A DNA stretch of 39,632 bases, taken from assembly GCA_964385305.1 (NCBI GenBank), contig CAYLOP010000015.1, positions 1-39,632 on the forward strand. Direction: 5' to 3'. The notes beneath the pieces were generated by a model, which searched no databases, had not been told where the DNA came from, and was given only the letters and a program-made list of their open reading frames with translations. The position numbers and the translations under genes are program-made. This document shows, piece after piece, positions 1 through 9,240 of the stretch; the stretch's first letter is position 1, and each line of letters begins with the position of its first letter. This DNA comes from CAYLOP01 sp964385305. Its GTDB lineage: Bacteria; Chloroflexota; Anaerolineae; Anaerolineales; E44-bin32.

Positions 1-774
1 GTCGAGTTCTTGGTGAGCAGGAGCGATTGCAGAGGGATCTTTGAGCGGTCTGATGTGGATGTGCGTGAGAAGGAAGGCTTACCAGCTCGGGCAGGTCCGT
101 TGTGGGGAGATTTGCCCGAAGGAGATTTGGTAATCCAGGAATATGACCTTCGCTACTTTGTTGATGTCGTGAAGGGACATAAGACGGGCTTCTACCTGGA
201 TCAACGCGAAAATCGAAGGTTCGCGCAATCATTCATCCGTGGTGGCGAGATCCTGAATTGCTTCGCCTACACAGGGGGATTCACGGTAGCAGCGTTATCC
301 GCTGGTGCATCATTTGTGTTATCCATTGATTCATCCTCTGCAGCTTTGGAATTAGCCGAAGCGAACGTTCGCCTGAACGGGCTTCCGCCTGAAAATTGTG
401 AGTGGCTTGAGGGCGATGTGTTTGTGGAATTACGCAAACTGCGTGATCGCCGGCGTTCCTTTGATGTTGTGATTCTCGATCCGCCACGTTTCGCACAAAC
501 GAACTCACAGGTGCAACGTGCGGCGCGCGGATATAAGGATATTAACCTTCTGGCATTTAAGTTGCTCAAGCCAGGGGGACATCTTATTACATTCTCCTGT
601 TCTGGCGCGGTCGGTGCGGAGTTCTTTCAGAAAATTGTCGCCGATGCTGCACTTGATGCCGAAGTCGACGCGACGGTGCTCGCTTGGCTCGGACAACCGC
701 CGGATCACCCTGTTCGCCTCTCGTTCCCCGAAGGAAAATACCTCAAAGGTTTGGTCTGTCAGGTGGATTTCTAG
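1..774 (+). CDS. rlmI: Class I SAM-dependent rRNA methyltransferase, RlmI-like (5' end missing)
   Basis: The reading frame is already open at base 1, so the true start and the N-terminal PUA domain lie outside the window; about 257 residues of a protein normally near 390-400 are present. RlmI-type enzymes methylate C5 of a 23S rRNA cytosine using S-adenosylmethionine. Visible hallmarks are the KTGFYLDQRENR segment that precedes the catalytic domain, the SAM-binding glycine motif NCFAYTGGFTVAA, the acidic ribose-binding strand ending in SIDSS, and the DPPRFA motif of motif IV. A conserved FSCSG segment lies where the second catalytic cysteine is found in this family. It converges on the CpXC-protein operon. 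Assignment to the RlmI/YwbD group is firm; the exact target base is inferred from the family. Confidence 0.85.
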   Translation, partial: VEFLVSRSDCRGIFERSDVDVREKEGLPARAGPLWGDLPEGDLVIQEYDLRYFVDVVKGHKTGFYLDQRENRRFAQSFIRGGEILNCFAYTGGFTVAALSAGASFVLSIDSSSAALELAEANVRLNGLPPENCEWLEGDVFVELRKLRDRRRSFDVVILDPPRFAQTNSQVQRAARGYKDINLLAFKLLKPGGHLITFSCSGAVGAEFFQKIVADAALDAEVDATVLAWLGQPPDHPVRLSFPEGKYLKGLVCQVDF

Positions 775-873
775 TCCTCTCTTTGATTCCAAGCCGTGAC
801 CCAATACGTAAAGGTCGTGTGGGTAAGAGGAGAGCCGTGCGAATGCGGGGTCATTTTCCATTCTGGAAATCAT

Positions 874-912
874 AAAAAGAATGGCGCGTCGGTTGGGAAG
901 TTGACGCGCCAT
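874..912 (-). terminator. Rho-independent terminator of the CpXC-protein operon
   Basis: Read on the minus strand, a perfect 10-bp stem (ATGGCGCGTC at 912-903 with GACGCGCCAT at 890-881) has a 12-nt loop and is followed by TTCTTTTT at 881-874. It lies about 40 bases after the stop at 953. The plus strand has no T-run, so the signal is one-directional. Confidence 0.75.
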
Positions 913-952
913 CCTGAATCTGGCTTCCGGTTTATTCGTTCGAGGAATGGGA

Positions 953-2302
953 CTATGTGCTTTTTAGCTTCGCTTTCATGGAGATGCGGAGGGCGAGGCG
1001 GTATAGTGTCTTCATCCAATCGGCGTTTTCGTCTTCACCACTTTTTTCGAATCGATCAGCTGTCGCCATCAGGGTATTCAAGAACTGCTCGTCGATGAGA
1101 TCTGGTGATTTTTCCAGCAAGGTTTGAGCCTGGCTTTCATCTTTCATACCGAGCAACTGCTGGGCGAGCTGAAGGCTCGGGGGCAGGGTTTGCTGTATCA
1201 TCGCCTGAATGCGATCCCGGATCATTTCCAGGCGTGTAAGTGTTTCATCTTGCCCTCGCTCCTTGGTCGCGCGGATGTTGGCTTCGAGAATACCGAGGAA
1301 AAGCTCATCCACCATCGGAAGCGCGGACTGGAGGGCAGTATCGAGATCTTCCGCCTCGACCAGTGATTTAAGCAGTGCCGCGGCCTGTGCAGCCCGGGCT
1401 TCTTGTACTTTATCAATCTGCTCTGTGACCTCTAAAATCCGCTGTCGTAAATCTTGCAGACGCTCCTTGCTCTCTCCCTCTTCTTTGTCGATTCGCTCCG
1501 TGAGATCTTGGAAGAACGTATAGTCAAGTGCGGGCCTGGTAAGGTTCACCAGCGCTACGACGCGCTCCTTGTTGGGAGCTTTGATCAATAGATCAAGGAT
1601 TTTTTCCCGTGTCAGACCTTCGCCGGCTTCTTTAAGACTCTCGGCAGCCGCTTGCAGCTCTGCCTCCTGCATTTTGAGCCGTTTGCCAAAAGAACTCAAA
1701 TCGAGAGCTTGCTCAAGACGGATGCTTGCAGCTTGTTGCGCTCTTGGATCATTAGTGACTTGTAGTGTGAGACTCGCGAGTTGGAAAAAGCTCGAGTCCA
1801 GTCCTTCGTCGTTGCTTGCAACGAACGCTTCAAGTTCTTCTTCAGGTGTACGGAGGAGATCCTCAAATAGTCTCATTTTCGCTCGCTGCGCTTCGATCTC
1901 TTCTTTCGTTACACCGTCAGCTTCCAAGATGCGTTCGACCATACCTTGAAGTGTGAGAACGGCTTTGGGTTGGAGAAGATACGCTTTTCGTTGCTCGGGT
2001 TGGAGATAGCTCATGATCTGGTTGATCAGCTGCCCAAGTATCCGTTCCTGTTCATTTTTTGCGATGCCGAGTTCTACAGGTATATAGGTGAGTAGCAACT
2101 CATGTTCTGGGTCGTGGTAAACCAGAGGTGAGGCGAGCTGACCTTCAAAACCACACACAGCGCACTGTGTGCGGTTGAGGTTACCGGATAAGAGGCGTGC
2201 TTTCGCACTTGGATCCCGCCCCACGTCAATCAATTGCTCGATCGACGCTTGAATAGGCGATTGGCAGTTTGGACATTTTATTTGTGTATGGGATTGAACC
2301 AT
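953..2302 (-). CDS. CpXC-domain protein with long helical C-terminal region
   Basis: The first 75 residues fit the CpXC domain: Cys10-Pro-Asn-Cys13 and Cys47-Ala-Val-Cys50 form two zinc-knuckle pairs, followed by a strand-rich part with the HDPEHELLLTYIP segment typical of the family. The remaining roughly 370 residues are charged, Glu/Leu/Gln-rich and predicted mostly helical, without membrane segments. Function is unknown; CpXC domains are thought to bind metal, but no activity is established. I chose the ATG at 2302 (449 residues) because it follows the histidine-kinase stop by 32 bases and has a purine-rich GGAAGAGACAAGG leader; an upstream in-frame start would overlap the kinase. It is the last gene of an aminotransferase, histidine kinase, CpXC operon, ended by a terminator at 874-912. 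Confidence 0.75.
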   Translation of the reverse strand: MVQSHTQIKCPNCQSPIQASIEQLIDVGRDPSAKARLLSGNLNRTQCAVCGFEGQLASPLVYHDPEHELLLTYIPVELGIAKNEQERILGQLINQIMSYLQPEQRKAYLLQPKAVLTLQGMVERILEADGVTKEEIEAQRAKMRLFEDLLRTPEEELEAFVASNDEGLDSSFFQLASLTLQVTNDPRAQQAASIRLEQALDLSSFGKRLKMQEAELQAAAESLKEAGEGLTREKILDLLIKAPNKERVVALVNLTRPALDYTFFQDLTERIDKEEGESKERLQDLRQRILEVTEQIDKVQEARAAQAAALLKSLVEAEDLDTALQSALPMVDELFLGILEANIRATKERGQDETLTRLEMIRDRIQAMIQQTLPPSLQLAQQLLGMKDESQAQTLLEKSPDLIDEQFLNTLMATADRFEKSGEDENADWMKTLYRLALRISMKAKLKST

Positions 2303-2334
2303 GTTTACCTTGTCTCTTCCTAAGCTGTCTTTGA

Positions 2335-3888
2335 TCAAGAGCGGGGCAACGAGAAGCAAATTCGTGCGCCTTCGGTACGGCTATCATCGACCCAGATGTT
2401 GCCATTGTGCGCTTCTACAACAGCTTTGGCTAAAAAAAGTCCCAAACCAGCGCCTTTCGTCCTGCGGGATGCTTCGTTGGAACGGTAGAAAAGGTCGAAG
2501 ACACGCGGGACATCTTCGACAGCAATGCCAGGTCCCTCATCGATCACGCAGAGGACAATATCATTCTTTCGAGCCTGGCCTCGGATCGTCACATGCCCGC
2601 CGTCCGGAGAATATTTTACTGCGTTTGAAAGGAGATTGGATAAGACTTGGGTTAGGCGTTGTTCATCACCAATGATGAGGGGGAAATCCGCAGGGAATTC
2701 GACTTCGAACGAGTGTTTGGAAGTTTGTGTCTCAAATCGTTTTGCGAGTTGCTCGGATAAGCGATCGAGGGCGACCTCCGAAAGGTTGAGCTCTAATGCG
2801 CCTGCAGCCAACCGTGAGGCATCTAAGAGATCATCGATCAAACTGGTAAGGCGGTCGGATTCCTCCTCTATGACAGCGAGGCTATCACGAACAGTGTTCG
2901 GATCCCAGCGGGCATCTTCACGGCGCAGTGTGCCCACATAGCCCTTGATGAGAGCGACGGGTGTACGCAATTCATGGCTGATGATGGAGATAAAAGTGTT
3001 CTTTATCTCCTCCGCCTCACGGAATTTGGTGATATCGCGAACATTCGCGACGATGCTCAGCAATTGCCCGTCTGGCGACAAGGTTGGGGCATAGCGAATC
3101 CCCACGCTAAGTGCACCGCCGTTTTTCGTGATCAAATCGCCTTCCTCATATAGTCGAGCCTGGGCATTGAGTGGCCAACCGCCCGCTTCTGCCTCAGCGA
3201 GCGTTAGCCCTGGTTCACGCTGCAGCCAACGGATGATTGATCCAATGGGTTTTCCGAGCACCTCTTCTTGCGTGTAGCCAGTCAATCGAGAACAGGCGCG
3301 GTTAAAGCGGGTAAAACACAGGCTTGGATCCAGGATGAAGATGCCGTCGGCTGCCGATTCAAGGATGGAATCGGTATGTTGTTTCTGTTGGGCGATTTGC
3401 GTATAGAGCTGAGCATTGTGCGTTGCTATCGCCGCTTGTGAGGCGAAAGCTTGCAGGAGCCGCCGATCTTCTGTCGAAAACAGCCCTCGATACGACCGGA
3501 AAACAAAGATCACGCCCACCACTTCACCATGCGCGATCATGGGCAGCCCCACCCCCGTGAGCAGTCCGACCGATGCTGATCTCGTTATGCGCTGCAACCG
3601 TCGGTTGATCTCCGGGACGGCGAATCGAGCGGGGTCGCCGTGATCGGGGATATCCTCGAGGATGGGATCGAGGTTTTTTAGAAAAGCGGGGTTGATTCCA
3701 TACGAAGATCCGATTTTCCATCCCCCACCTTTCTCACGCAGAGCGATCAGACCCGCATGGCCAGCAAGAAGCTCGGCGGAGAGGCGCACAATACGCGTCA
3801 GGACGGTCTCGAGATCCAGCTCTTCTGTAAGCGTGCGGGAGATCTCAAGCATGTAGTCGCGCTGGCGAATGCGAAAGTCTGGAAGCAT
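2335..3888 (-). CDS. Soluble GAF-PAS hybrid sensor histidine kinase
   Basis: About 517 residues with no transmembrane segment, so a cytoplasmic sensor. In order: GAF-like domain (about 10-160), PAS domain (about 170-290, with the FNRACSRLTGYT core), HisKA domain with the H-box ISHELRTPVALIKGY (phospho-acceptor about His305), and HATPase domain with N-box LTQVLSNLLSNAVKYS, G1 box DEGPGI and G2 box GAGLGLFLAKAVVE. It would autophosphorylate on His and pass phosphate to a response regulator; no regulator is adjacent, so the partner is unknown. I prefer the ATG at 3888, four bases after the aminotransferase stop with a GGCGGGG leader, over an ATG at 3930 that would overlap that gene. The GAF and PAS ligands cannot be read from sequence. 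Confidence 0.9.
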   Translation of the reverse strand: MLPDFRIRQRDYMLEISRTLTEELDLETVLTRIVRLSAELLAGHAGLIALREKGGGWKIGSSYGINPAFLKNLDPILEDIPDHGDPARFAVPEINRRLQRITRSASVGLLTGVGLPMIAHGEVVGVIFVFRSYRGLFSTEDRRLLQAFASQAAIATHNAQLYTQIAQQKQHTDSILESAADGIFILDPSLCFTRFNRACSRLTGYTQEEVLGKPIGSIIRWLQREPGLTLAEAEAGGWPLNAQARLYEEGDLITKNGGALSVGIRYAPTLSPDGQLLSIVANVRDITKFREAEEIKNTFISIISHELRTPVALIKGYVGTLRREDARWDPNTVRDSLAVIEEESDRLTSLIDDLLDASRLAAGALELNLSEVALDRLSEQLAKRFETQTSKHSFEVEFPADFPLIIGDEQRLTQVLSNLLSNAVKYSPDGGHVTIRGQARKNDIVLCVIDEGPGIAVEDVPRVFDLFYRSNEASRRTKGAGLGLFLAKAVVEAHNGNIWVDDSRTEGARICFSLPRS

Positions 3889-3892
3889 CGTT

Positions 3893-5215
3893 TTAGCCCC
3901 GCCTTGCCCTCTCAGCTTCTGTGATGACATCCTCGATGATCTTCAGGGATTCGTCGACCAAATTGCGCGGGATGTTGAGCGCGGGTGAAAAGCGGATGGT
4001 ACTCTCGCCGCAACCCATGGTCAATAAGCCTCGTTTGAAAGCATTCTCGACGATCCGTTCGCACAGTTCGGATGCGGGTTCGCGAGTATCTCGGTCTTTC
4101 ACAAACTCCACGCCAATCATGAGCCCTTTGCCGCGTACATCGCCGATGGTTGGATGGCGGGCTTGTATCTCCGCCAAAGCATCGAGCATGTATTCGCCCA
4201 TTTCGGCAGCATTCTTCATCATTCCATTGCCGATTAGACGAAGCGTCGCCAAGCCTGCGCTACATGAGAGGGGATTACCCCCATAGGTATTACCGTGAGC
4301 ACCGGTTTCCCAATCCATCACACTTTCACGCGCTAGAATCCCGCCCAGCGGCAGGCCTGAAGCGATCCCTTTAGCTGTGCAGATGATGTCGGGCTCTGTG
4401 TTCCAATGTTCGATTGCCCACCATTTCCCGGTGCGGCCTACGCCGGATTGAACCTCATCTGCTATCAGTAGTATGCCATACTTATCACATAAGCTCCGTA
4501 AAGCTGGGAAGAAACCTTCTGGGGGGACCACATAGCCGCCTTCACCCTGGATCGGTTCGACGATGATCGCTGCACACTCATCAGGCGGCACCAAATGATT
4601 CAAGACGACATCTTCGATATACTGCACGACGGTTTCGCCATAATCCGTATGTGTTGGGACCAATGTAGGGCGGTAGGGATTGGGGTACGGCACGTGTGTT
4701 ACCCCGTTCATGAGCGGTAGGAACTTACGGCGGTATTTCGTCTTACTAGCCGTCACGGACAGCGCGCCTGCTGTGCGACCATGAAACGCACCGTAGAAAG
4801 CAATAATCTGTTGCCGACCGCTATGATATTTTGCAAGTTTTAAAGCTGCTTCTACAGACTCTGCGCCTGAATTGCAAAGAAATACCCTTGCTGGCTCGCG
4901 GAATGGTGCGGTGGATGCAAGTTTTTCCGAGAATTCAATCCAGACGGGGTGGTAGTAGTCGGATGAGATATGAAGGAATCGATCTGCTTGATCCTTGATC
5001 GCACCGACGACCTTTGGATGGCTGTGTCCTGTAGAACATACTGCGATACCAGATACGAGATCAATATAGCGATGTCCATCAACATCCCAAACCTCAGATC
5101 CGACGCCGTGATCCATCACAAATTGGTAGGCGCGTGGATAGGACTTTGAGATCACGGCAAGATCACGTTCAAGATACGTCCTTGCCTTAACACCAGGTAC
5201 GGAAAACATTGCCAT
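3893..5215 (-). CDS. Class III PLP-dependent aminotransferase (GABA / acetylornithine type)
   Basis: A 440-residue fold-type I aminotransferase. Signatures: the cofactor-phosphate loop NSGAESVEAALKLAK, the YGAFHGRT aromatic stacking segment, LIADEVQSGVGRTG with the Asp that contacts the pyridine nitrogen (about Asp253), and TAKGIASGLPLGG carrying the Schiff-base lysine (about Lys282). The length and the N-terminal region fit 4-aminobutyrate aminotransferase-like enzymes better than short ArgD, but the amino-donor substrate cannot be fixed. The ATG at 5215 is preferred because a perfect AGGAGGT ribosome site sits 8 bases upstream; a longer reading from a TTG at 5239 would place that site inside the coding region. 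It is the first gene of the operon and is divergent from the acyl-CoA ligase. A TATAAT (5363-5358) may be its -10. Confidence 0.85.
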   Translation of the reverse strand: MAMFSVPGVKARTYLERDLAVISKSYPRAYQFVMDHGVGSEVWDVDGHRYIDLVSGIAVCSTGHSHPKVVGAIKDQADRFLHISSDYYHPVWIEFSEKLASTAPFREPARVFLCNSGAESVEAALKLAKYHSGRQQIIAFYGAFHGRTAGALSVTASKTKYRRKFLPLMNGVTHVPYPNPYRPTLVPTHTDYGETVVQYIEDVVLNHLVPPDECAAIIVEPIQGEGGYVVPPEGFFPALRSLCDKYGILLIADEVQSGVGRTGKWWAIEHWNTEPDIICTAKGIASGLPLGGILARESVMDWETGAHGNTYGGNPLSCSAGLATLRLIGNGMMKNAAEMGEYMLDALAEIQARHPTIGDVRGKGLMIGVEFVKDRDTREPASELCERIVENAFKRGLLTMGCGESTIRFSPALNIPRNLVDESLKIIEDVITEAERARRG

Positions 5216-5374
5216 ATATTTAAAGACCTCCTGAGGCAACAGTTGTGCAAAGTGATGTGTTTTTATGCCTGAACCTCTCCACCTTTTAGAGTAACCGTAT
5301 CCCTAACGTACGAAACCCCTTTGTGGGGGAGAGAGCATGCGTATCAGGCAATGTGGAATTATATCATTGTGACT

Positions 5375-5402
5375 TTGCCCGTGGGTTGTTCCGTTGTATA
5401 AA
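5375..5402 (+). promoter_or_regulatory. Candidate promoter of the acyl-CoA ligase gene
   Basis: TTGCCC (5375-5380) and TATAAA (5397-5402) are separated by 16 bases, about 60 bases before the ATG at 5463. A TATAAT on the opposite strand at 5363-5358 suggests closely packed divergent promoters. Confidence 0.45.
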
Positions 5403-5417
5403 ATAGATAATGCCGGA

Positions 5418-5441
5418 ACCGGTAAGGGAAATTAGACCGGT
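5418..5441. repeat. Paired ACCGGT palindromes in the acyl-CoA ligase leader
   Basis: Two identical 6-bp palindromes, ACCGGT at 5418-5423 and 5436-5441, lie 18 bases centre to centre between the presumed start of transcription and the ribosome site GGAG at 5448-5451. The spacing, slightly under two helical turns, would suit a dimeric regulator, but no protein is implicated. Confidence 0.35.
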
Positions 5442-5462
5442 CTACGAAGGAGAGAGCGAGTC

Positions 5463-7148
5463 ATGGATGAGCGTCCCTGGTTAAAACACTATGATGAGGG
5501 TGTGCCCCACAGTATCGATTACCCTCCAGTGCCACTCTTCCATTTCTTAGAAGAGTCGGCCCGCAAATTCCCAGACCGACCGTGTACGATTTTCAAGGGA
5601 GCAACGCTCACCTATGCCCAAATGGACGAGCTGACAGATCGATTGGCAGCGGGTCTGGCCAAATTAGGGGTGGGTAAGGGAACACCGGTGGGGGTGTTCA
5701 TGCCCAATATCCCGCAGTTCATCCTCGCCTTCTACGCGATTCTCAAGGCCGGTGGGACTGTTGTGGCATTCAATCCACTCTACAAGTCGAGAGAGATTGA
5801 GCACCAGCTTAATGACTCCGGACTTGAGATCATGATCGTAATGAGCAGCTTCTATCGAACTCTCAAGGAAGTGCAGCCGAAGACAAGCTTGAAGACGATC
5901 ATCGTAACCAACATCAAAGAAGCGCTTCCAGGCCTTCTGAAATTCCTGTTTACCCTAACCCAGGAGAAAAAGGGCGGTCATCGTGTGGAACTGGCGGAGG
6001 GGGATCTATGGCTACAAGATGTGCTTGCGGGGTCAAGCCCTGAGGAAAGGCCCAAGGTGGATATTGGACCGGAGGACAGCGCCATCTTCCAGTACAGCGG
6101 CGGCACAACCGGCCTGTCGAAGGCAGCCATCGCCTTGCATCGAAACATGGTGGCGAACACCATGCAGATCCAAAGTTTTATGCCAGACATTAAGCCGGGT
6201 AACGAAATCGTTCTCATGGCCATACCCATGTTTCATGTGTACGGATTGGTGGCCGGCATGAGCTTTGGGATTGCTGCAAGCGCTTCGCTCGTGTTGGTTG
6301 TGAATCCTCGTGACATGGATGACGTACTCGGCTCGATTGCAAAATATCGGCCGACGATCTACCCCGGCGTGCCCGCCATGTACAACGCGATTAACAATCA
6401 TCCTAAGGTACTGGCGGGGAAGGTCGATGTTAGCTCGATCCGGGGCTGCATTTCCGGTTCTGCGCCGCTCATGAAGGAGACCAAATCGGCGTTTGAAAGT
6501 CTCACCGGAGGCAAGCTGGTAGAGGGCTATGGTCTCTCGGAGGCACCGACAGCAACGCATTGCAATCCGCTTTATGGGATGAACAAGGAAGGTTCGATCG
6601 GCGTCCCGTTGCCGGACGTCGAAGCTCGCATCATCTCCCTGGATGACGAGGTGACCGTACTTGGAACAGGTGATGTGGGCGAGCTTGTGATCAAGGGACC
6701 GCAAGTCATGAAGGGCTATCACAACATGCCCACCGAGACTGCCAATGCCCTACGGGATGGATGGTTGTATACCGGGGATATTGCACGTGTCGATGAGGAT
6801 GGTTATTACTTCATCGTCGATCGCAAGAAGGAACTGATCAAACCTAGCGGCTACCAAGTGTGGCCGCGGGAGGTAGAAGAGGTCATTGCAGAGAATCCCA
6901 AGGTGCTTGAAGTGGGGGTGGCCGGAATCCCAGATGCGTATCGCGGTGAAACCGTAAAAGCTTGGGTTGTCCTCAAGCCTGGGCAAGACGCCACAGTCGA
7001 AGACATTCGAACTTGGTGCAAGGAGCGATTAGCGCCCTTCAAAGTACCGACCCATGTTGAGTTTCGTGATGAGCTTCCCAAGACCACCGTCGGTAAAATC
7101 CTGCGTCGTGAGCTTGTTCGCCAGGATCGGGAGAAAGCTCAAGAATAA
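5463..7148 (+). CDS. Long-chain acyl-CoA synthetase (AMP-binding, FadD-like)
   Basis: A 561-residue adenylate-forming enzyme that activates a fatty acid to acyl-AMP and then to acyl-CoA. Visible motifs: the P-loop YSGGTTGLSK at 211-220, the GYGLSEAPTATH adenine-binding motif, YTGDIARVDEDGYYF with the ribose-binding Asp, the hinge DRKKELIKPSGYQVWPREVE, and the C-terminal PKTTVGKILRR with the catalytic lysine. Length matches FadD/LcfB. Start is the ATG at 5463 after an AAGGAGAG ribosome site. The chain-length preference is not visible. It is a single-gene unit, with its own promoter and two ACCGGT palindromes upstream and a strong hairpin downstream, convergent with ftsH. Confidence 0.9.
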   Translation: MDERPWLKHYDEGVPHSIDYPPVPLFHFLEESARKFPDRPCTIFKGATLTYAQMDELTDRLAAGLAKLGVGKGTPVGVFMPNIPQFILAFYAILKAGGTVVAFNPLYKSREIEHQLNDSGLEIMIVMSSFYRTLKEVQPKTSLKTIIVTNIKEALPGLLKFLFTLTQEKKGGHRVELAEGDLWLQDVLAGSSPEERPKVDIGPEDSAIFQYSGGTTGLSKAAIALHRNMVANTMQIQSFMPDIKPGNEIVLMAIPMFHVYGLVAGMSFGIAASASLVLVVNPRDMDDVLGSIAKYRPTIYPGVPAMYNAINNHPKVLAGKVDVSSIRGCISGSAPLMKETKSAFESLTGGKLVEGYGLSEAPTATHCNPLYGMNKEGSIGVPLPDVEARIISLDDEVTVLGTGDVGELVIKGPQVMKGYHNMPTETANALRDGWLYTGDIARVDEDGYYFIVDRKKELIKPSGYQVWPREVEEVIAENPKVLEVGVAGIPDAYRGETVKAWVVLKPGQDATVEDIRTWCKERLAPFKVPTHVEFRDELPKTTVGKILRRELVRQDREKAQE

Positions 7149-7222
7149 CTTCTGGCAGCTGAATGACCTTTGGCCATGATATGCCCAAGGTGGTAAAGCT
7201 GGAAGGAGATCACGCTCGAACA

Positions 7223-7254
7223 AAAAGCCCTGCTCGATGCGGAGCAGGGCTTTT
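7223..7254. terminator. Bidirectional terminator between the acyl-CoA ligase and ftsH
   Basis: A perfect 13-bp stem (AAAAGCCCTGCTC at 7223-7235, GAGCAGGGCTTTT at 7242-7254) with a 6-nt loop. T-runs follow the GC core on both strands, so it can end transcription from both convergent genes. Confidence 0.85.
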
Positions 7255-7276
7255 GTTGTCGCCATTTTGATTGGTT

Positions 7277-9148
7277 TTATGCAGGGGCTTTAACGGGGAT
7301 AGGCGTGCCGCTATTTTTGGGCTGGACAGGATGGTCGAAGATGCGTTCGAATTCGCTTCGATCAATCGTCTCAACTTCGATGAGGCGTTCTGCGATGGCG
7401 TCAAGTTGGGGGCGATACTCGGCGAGAATGCTGAGCGCCCGCTTGTAGGCATCTTGCACCAATTGGTGAACTTCAATATCGATTTTTTCTGCAACACTTT
7501 CAGAGTAATCACGCTGCTCGCCGATCTCACGCCCCAGGAAAATGAGCTCTTCCTTCTGACCATAAACCATGGGTCCGAGCACTTCACTCATCCCCATGCG
7601 TGTAACCATCGAGCGGGCTAGTTTGGTCACACGTTCCAGGTCGTTGGATGCGCCAGAGGTGATATCGTTGAAAACGATCTCCTCAGCAGCCCGGCCGCCC
7701 AACATGAAGGCCATATCAGCCAACATTTTGTTGCGAGAGATGAGCGTCCGGTCTTCCTCGGGTAGGGCAAGCGTGAAGCCTCCCATCATGCCTCTGGCGA
7801 TAATGCTTACCTTGTAGACCGGGTCGGCTTCGGGTATGACATGCCCGACAACGGCGTGACCCGCCTCATGGTACGCAACAATGTGCTTTTCCTCTTCGCT
7901 GATGATGCGGCTCTTTCGCTCAGGACCGGCGATCACACGCTCGATCGATTCTTCGAATTCGTCCTGTCCTATCGTGCGCTTATCGCGGCGCGCTGCAAGA
8001 ATTGCAGCTTCGTTGACCAAGTTCTCCAGGTCGGAGCCCACAAAGCCAGGTGTGGACTTCGCAATTATTGAGAGGTCCACTTCAGGCTCGAGGGGCTTAC
8101 CCTTTACGTGAACCTTGAGAATGGCCTCTCGGCCGCGCATATCCGGTCGATCGAGGACGACACGCCGATCGAAGCGACCGGGACGCAGCAGTGCAGGATC
8201 GAGGATGTCAGGACGGTTTGTGGCCGCCATGATGATGACATTCGTATCAGTATCGAAGCCATCCATCTCGACGAGCATTTGGTTGAGTGTTTGTTCACGC
8301 TCATCGTGGCTTCCACCGAGACCTGCGCCGCGTTGACGTCCGACGGCGTCGATCTCGTCCACGAAGACAATGCAAGGTGAGTGTCGCTTTGCTTGTTCGA
8401 AAAGGTCACGCACGCGACTCGCACCAACACCGACAAACATCTCGACAAATTCGGATCCTGAAATCGAGAAGAATGGCACACCGGCTTCACCAGAAACCGC
8501 TTTCGCCATTAAGGTTTTGCCAGTGCCGGGCGCCCCGATGAGCAATACGCCCTTCGGAATGCGAGCGCCGAGCGTAATGAATTTCTCGGGCTCTTTGAGG
8601 AATTCAACGATCTCTTGAAGCTCCTCCTTGGCCTCCTCCACCCCGGCGACGTCTTCAAACGTGACCGTTGGTTGATCGCCTGTAAACATGCGTGCGCGGC
8701 TTTTTCCAAACGAGAGAGCCTGGTTATTCGTCCCTTGCGCTTGCCGCAGCATGAGCCAGATGAGGCCGACGACGAGCATCGCAGGGAGGATGTAGGTAAC
8801 CAAGCTGATGACTGTATTCCAATCGCTAGGTTCTTTGATCTCGATTTCGACTTGGGATGTCGTAAGGTCATCTGTCGTTACACCAAGATCTATCAATTGC
8901 TCGACGAGCGTTTTTGTGGGTTCCTTTCGGGAGTAAGCCGTTTCACCACTCTCTCCGAGAATCACTTCCAAGGAATTATCGTCAACAACGATGCGTGAAA
9001 TCTCTTGTGCCTGGATCTTCTCAGCGACAACGCTAAAGGGAAGAAGCTGTGGCTGACCCGTTCCCGAACGAAACTGGAACACCAACACAATAACGATCAT
9101 GATCAATACTAGGAGAACCAGCGAGTTTCTTCCTCGCGGTGAATTCAC
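7277..9148 (-). CDS. ftsH: ATP-dependent zinc metalloprotease FtsH
   Basis: A 623-residue membrane-anchored AAA+ protease that extracts and degrades membrane and regulatory proteins. Layout: first membrane segment about 9-26, a roughly 85-residue extracytoplasmic domain, second membrane segment about 113-134, then AAA domain with Walker A GAPGTGKT (205-212), pore loop FVEMFVGVGASRVRD, Walker B CIVFVDEID (259-267) and second region of homology NRPDILDPALLRPGRFDR with arginine fingers. The M41 protease site HEAGH is at 427-431. The start is GTG at 9148 behind GGGGAGG. The C-terminal tail is Pro/Lys-rich. It stands alone, with an extended -10 promoter at 9205-9200 and a strong terminator behind it. 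All catalytic residues are present. Confidence 0.97.
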   Translation of the reverse strand: MNSPRGRNSLVLLVLIMIVIVLVFQFRSGTGQPQLLPFSVVAEKIQAQEISRIVVDDNSLEVILGESGETAYSRKEPTKTLVEQLIDLGVTTDDLTTSQVEIEIKEPSDWNTVISLVTYILPAMLVVGLIWLMLRQAQGTNNQALSFGKSRARMFTGDQPTVTFEDVAGVEEAKEELQEIVEFLKEPEKFITLGARIPKGVLLIGAPGTGKTLMAKAVSGEAGVPFFSISGSEFVEMFVGVGASRVRDLFEQAKRHSPCIVFVDEIDAVGRQRGAGLGGSHDEREQTLNQMLVEMDGFDTDTNVIIMAATNRPDILDPALLRPGRFDRRVVLDRPDMRGREAILKVHVKGKPLEPEVDLSIIAKSTPGFVGSDLENLVNEAAILAARRDKRTIGQDEFEESIERVIAGPERKSRIISEEEKHIVAYHEAGHAVVGHVIPEADPVYKVSIIARGMMGGFTLALPEEDRTLISRNKMLADMAFMLGGRAAEEIVFNDITSGASNDLERVTKLARSMVTRMGMSEVLGPMVYGQKEELIFLGREIGEQRDYSESVAEKIDIEVHQLVQDAYKRALSILAEYRPQLDAIAERLIEVETIDRSEFERIFDHPVQPKNSGTPIPVKAPA

Positions 9149-9199
9149 AAGAACCTCCCCTTTGTTGCTTTACCCATCCCGTTAAGGACGTTTGATTGA

Positions 9200-9227
9200 A
9201 TTATAACATCTTACCCGGACTCTGCGC
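9200..9227 (-). promoter_or_regulatory. Candidate ftsH promoter with upstream GCGCAGAGTCC element
   Basis: On the minus strand TGTTATAAT (TG-n-TATAAT, hexamer 9205-9200) forms an extended -10. Eleven bases before the hexamer is GCGCAGAGTCC (9227-9217); the identical 11-mer lies 9 bases before the -10 of the kinase operon at 19706-19696. No good -35 hexamer is seen. Confidence 0.5.
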
Positions 9228-9240
9228 CTAGTCCTATGGG

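Noticed and set aside
6033..6722. 229-residue minus-strand ORF inside the acyl-CoA ligase
   Set aside because: It is a shadow of the intact, motif-complete FadD-like gene, with no recognisable domain or ribosome site.
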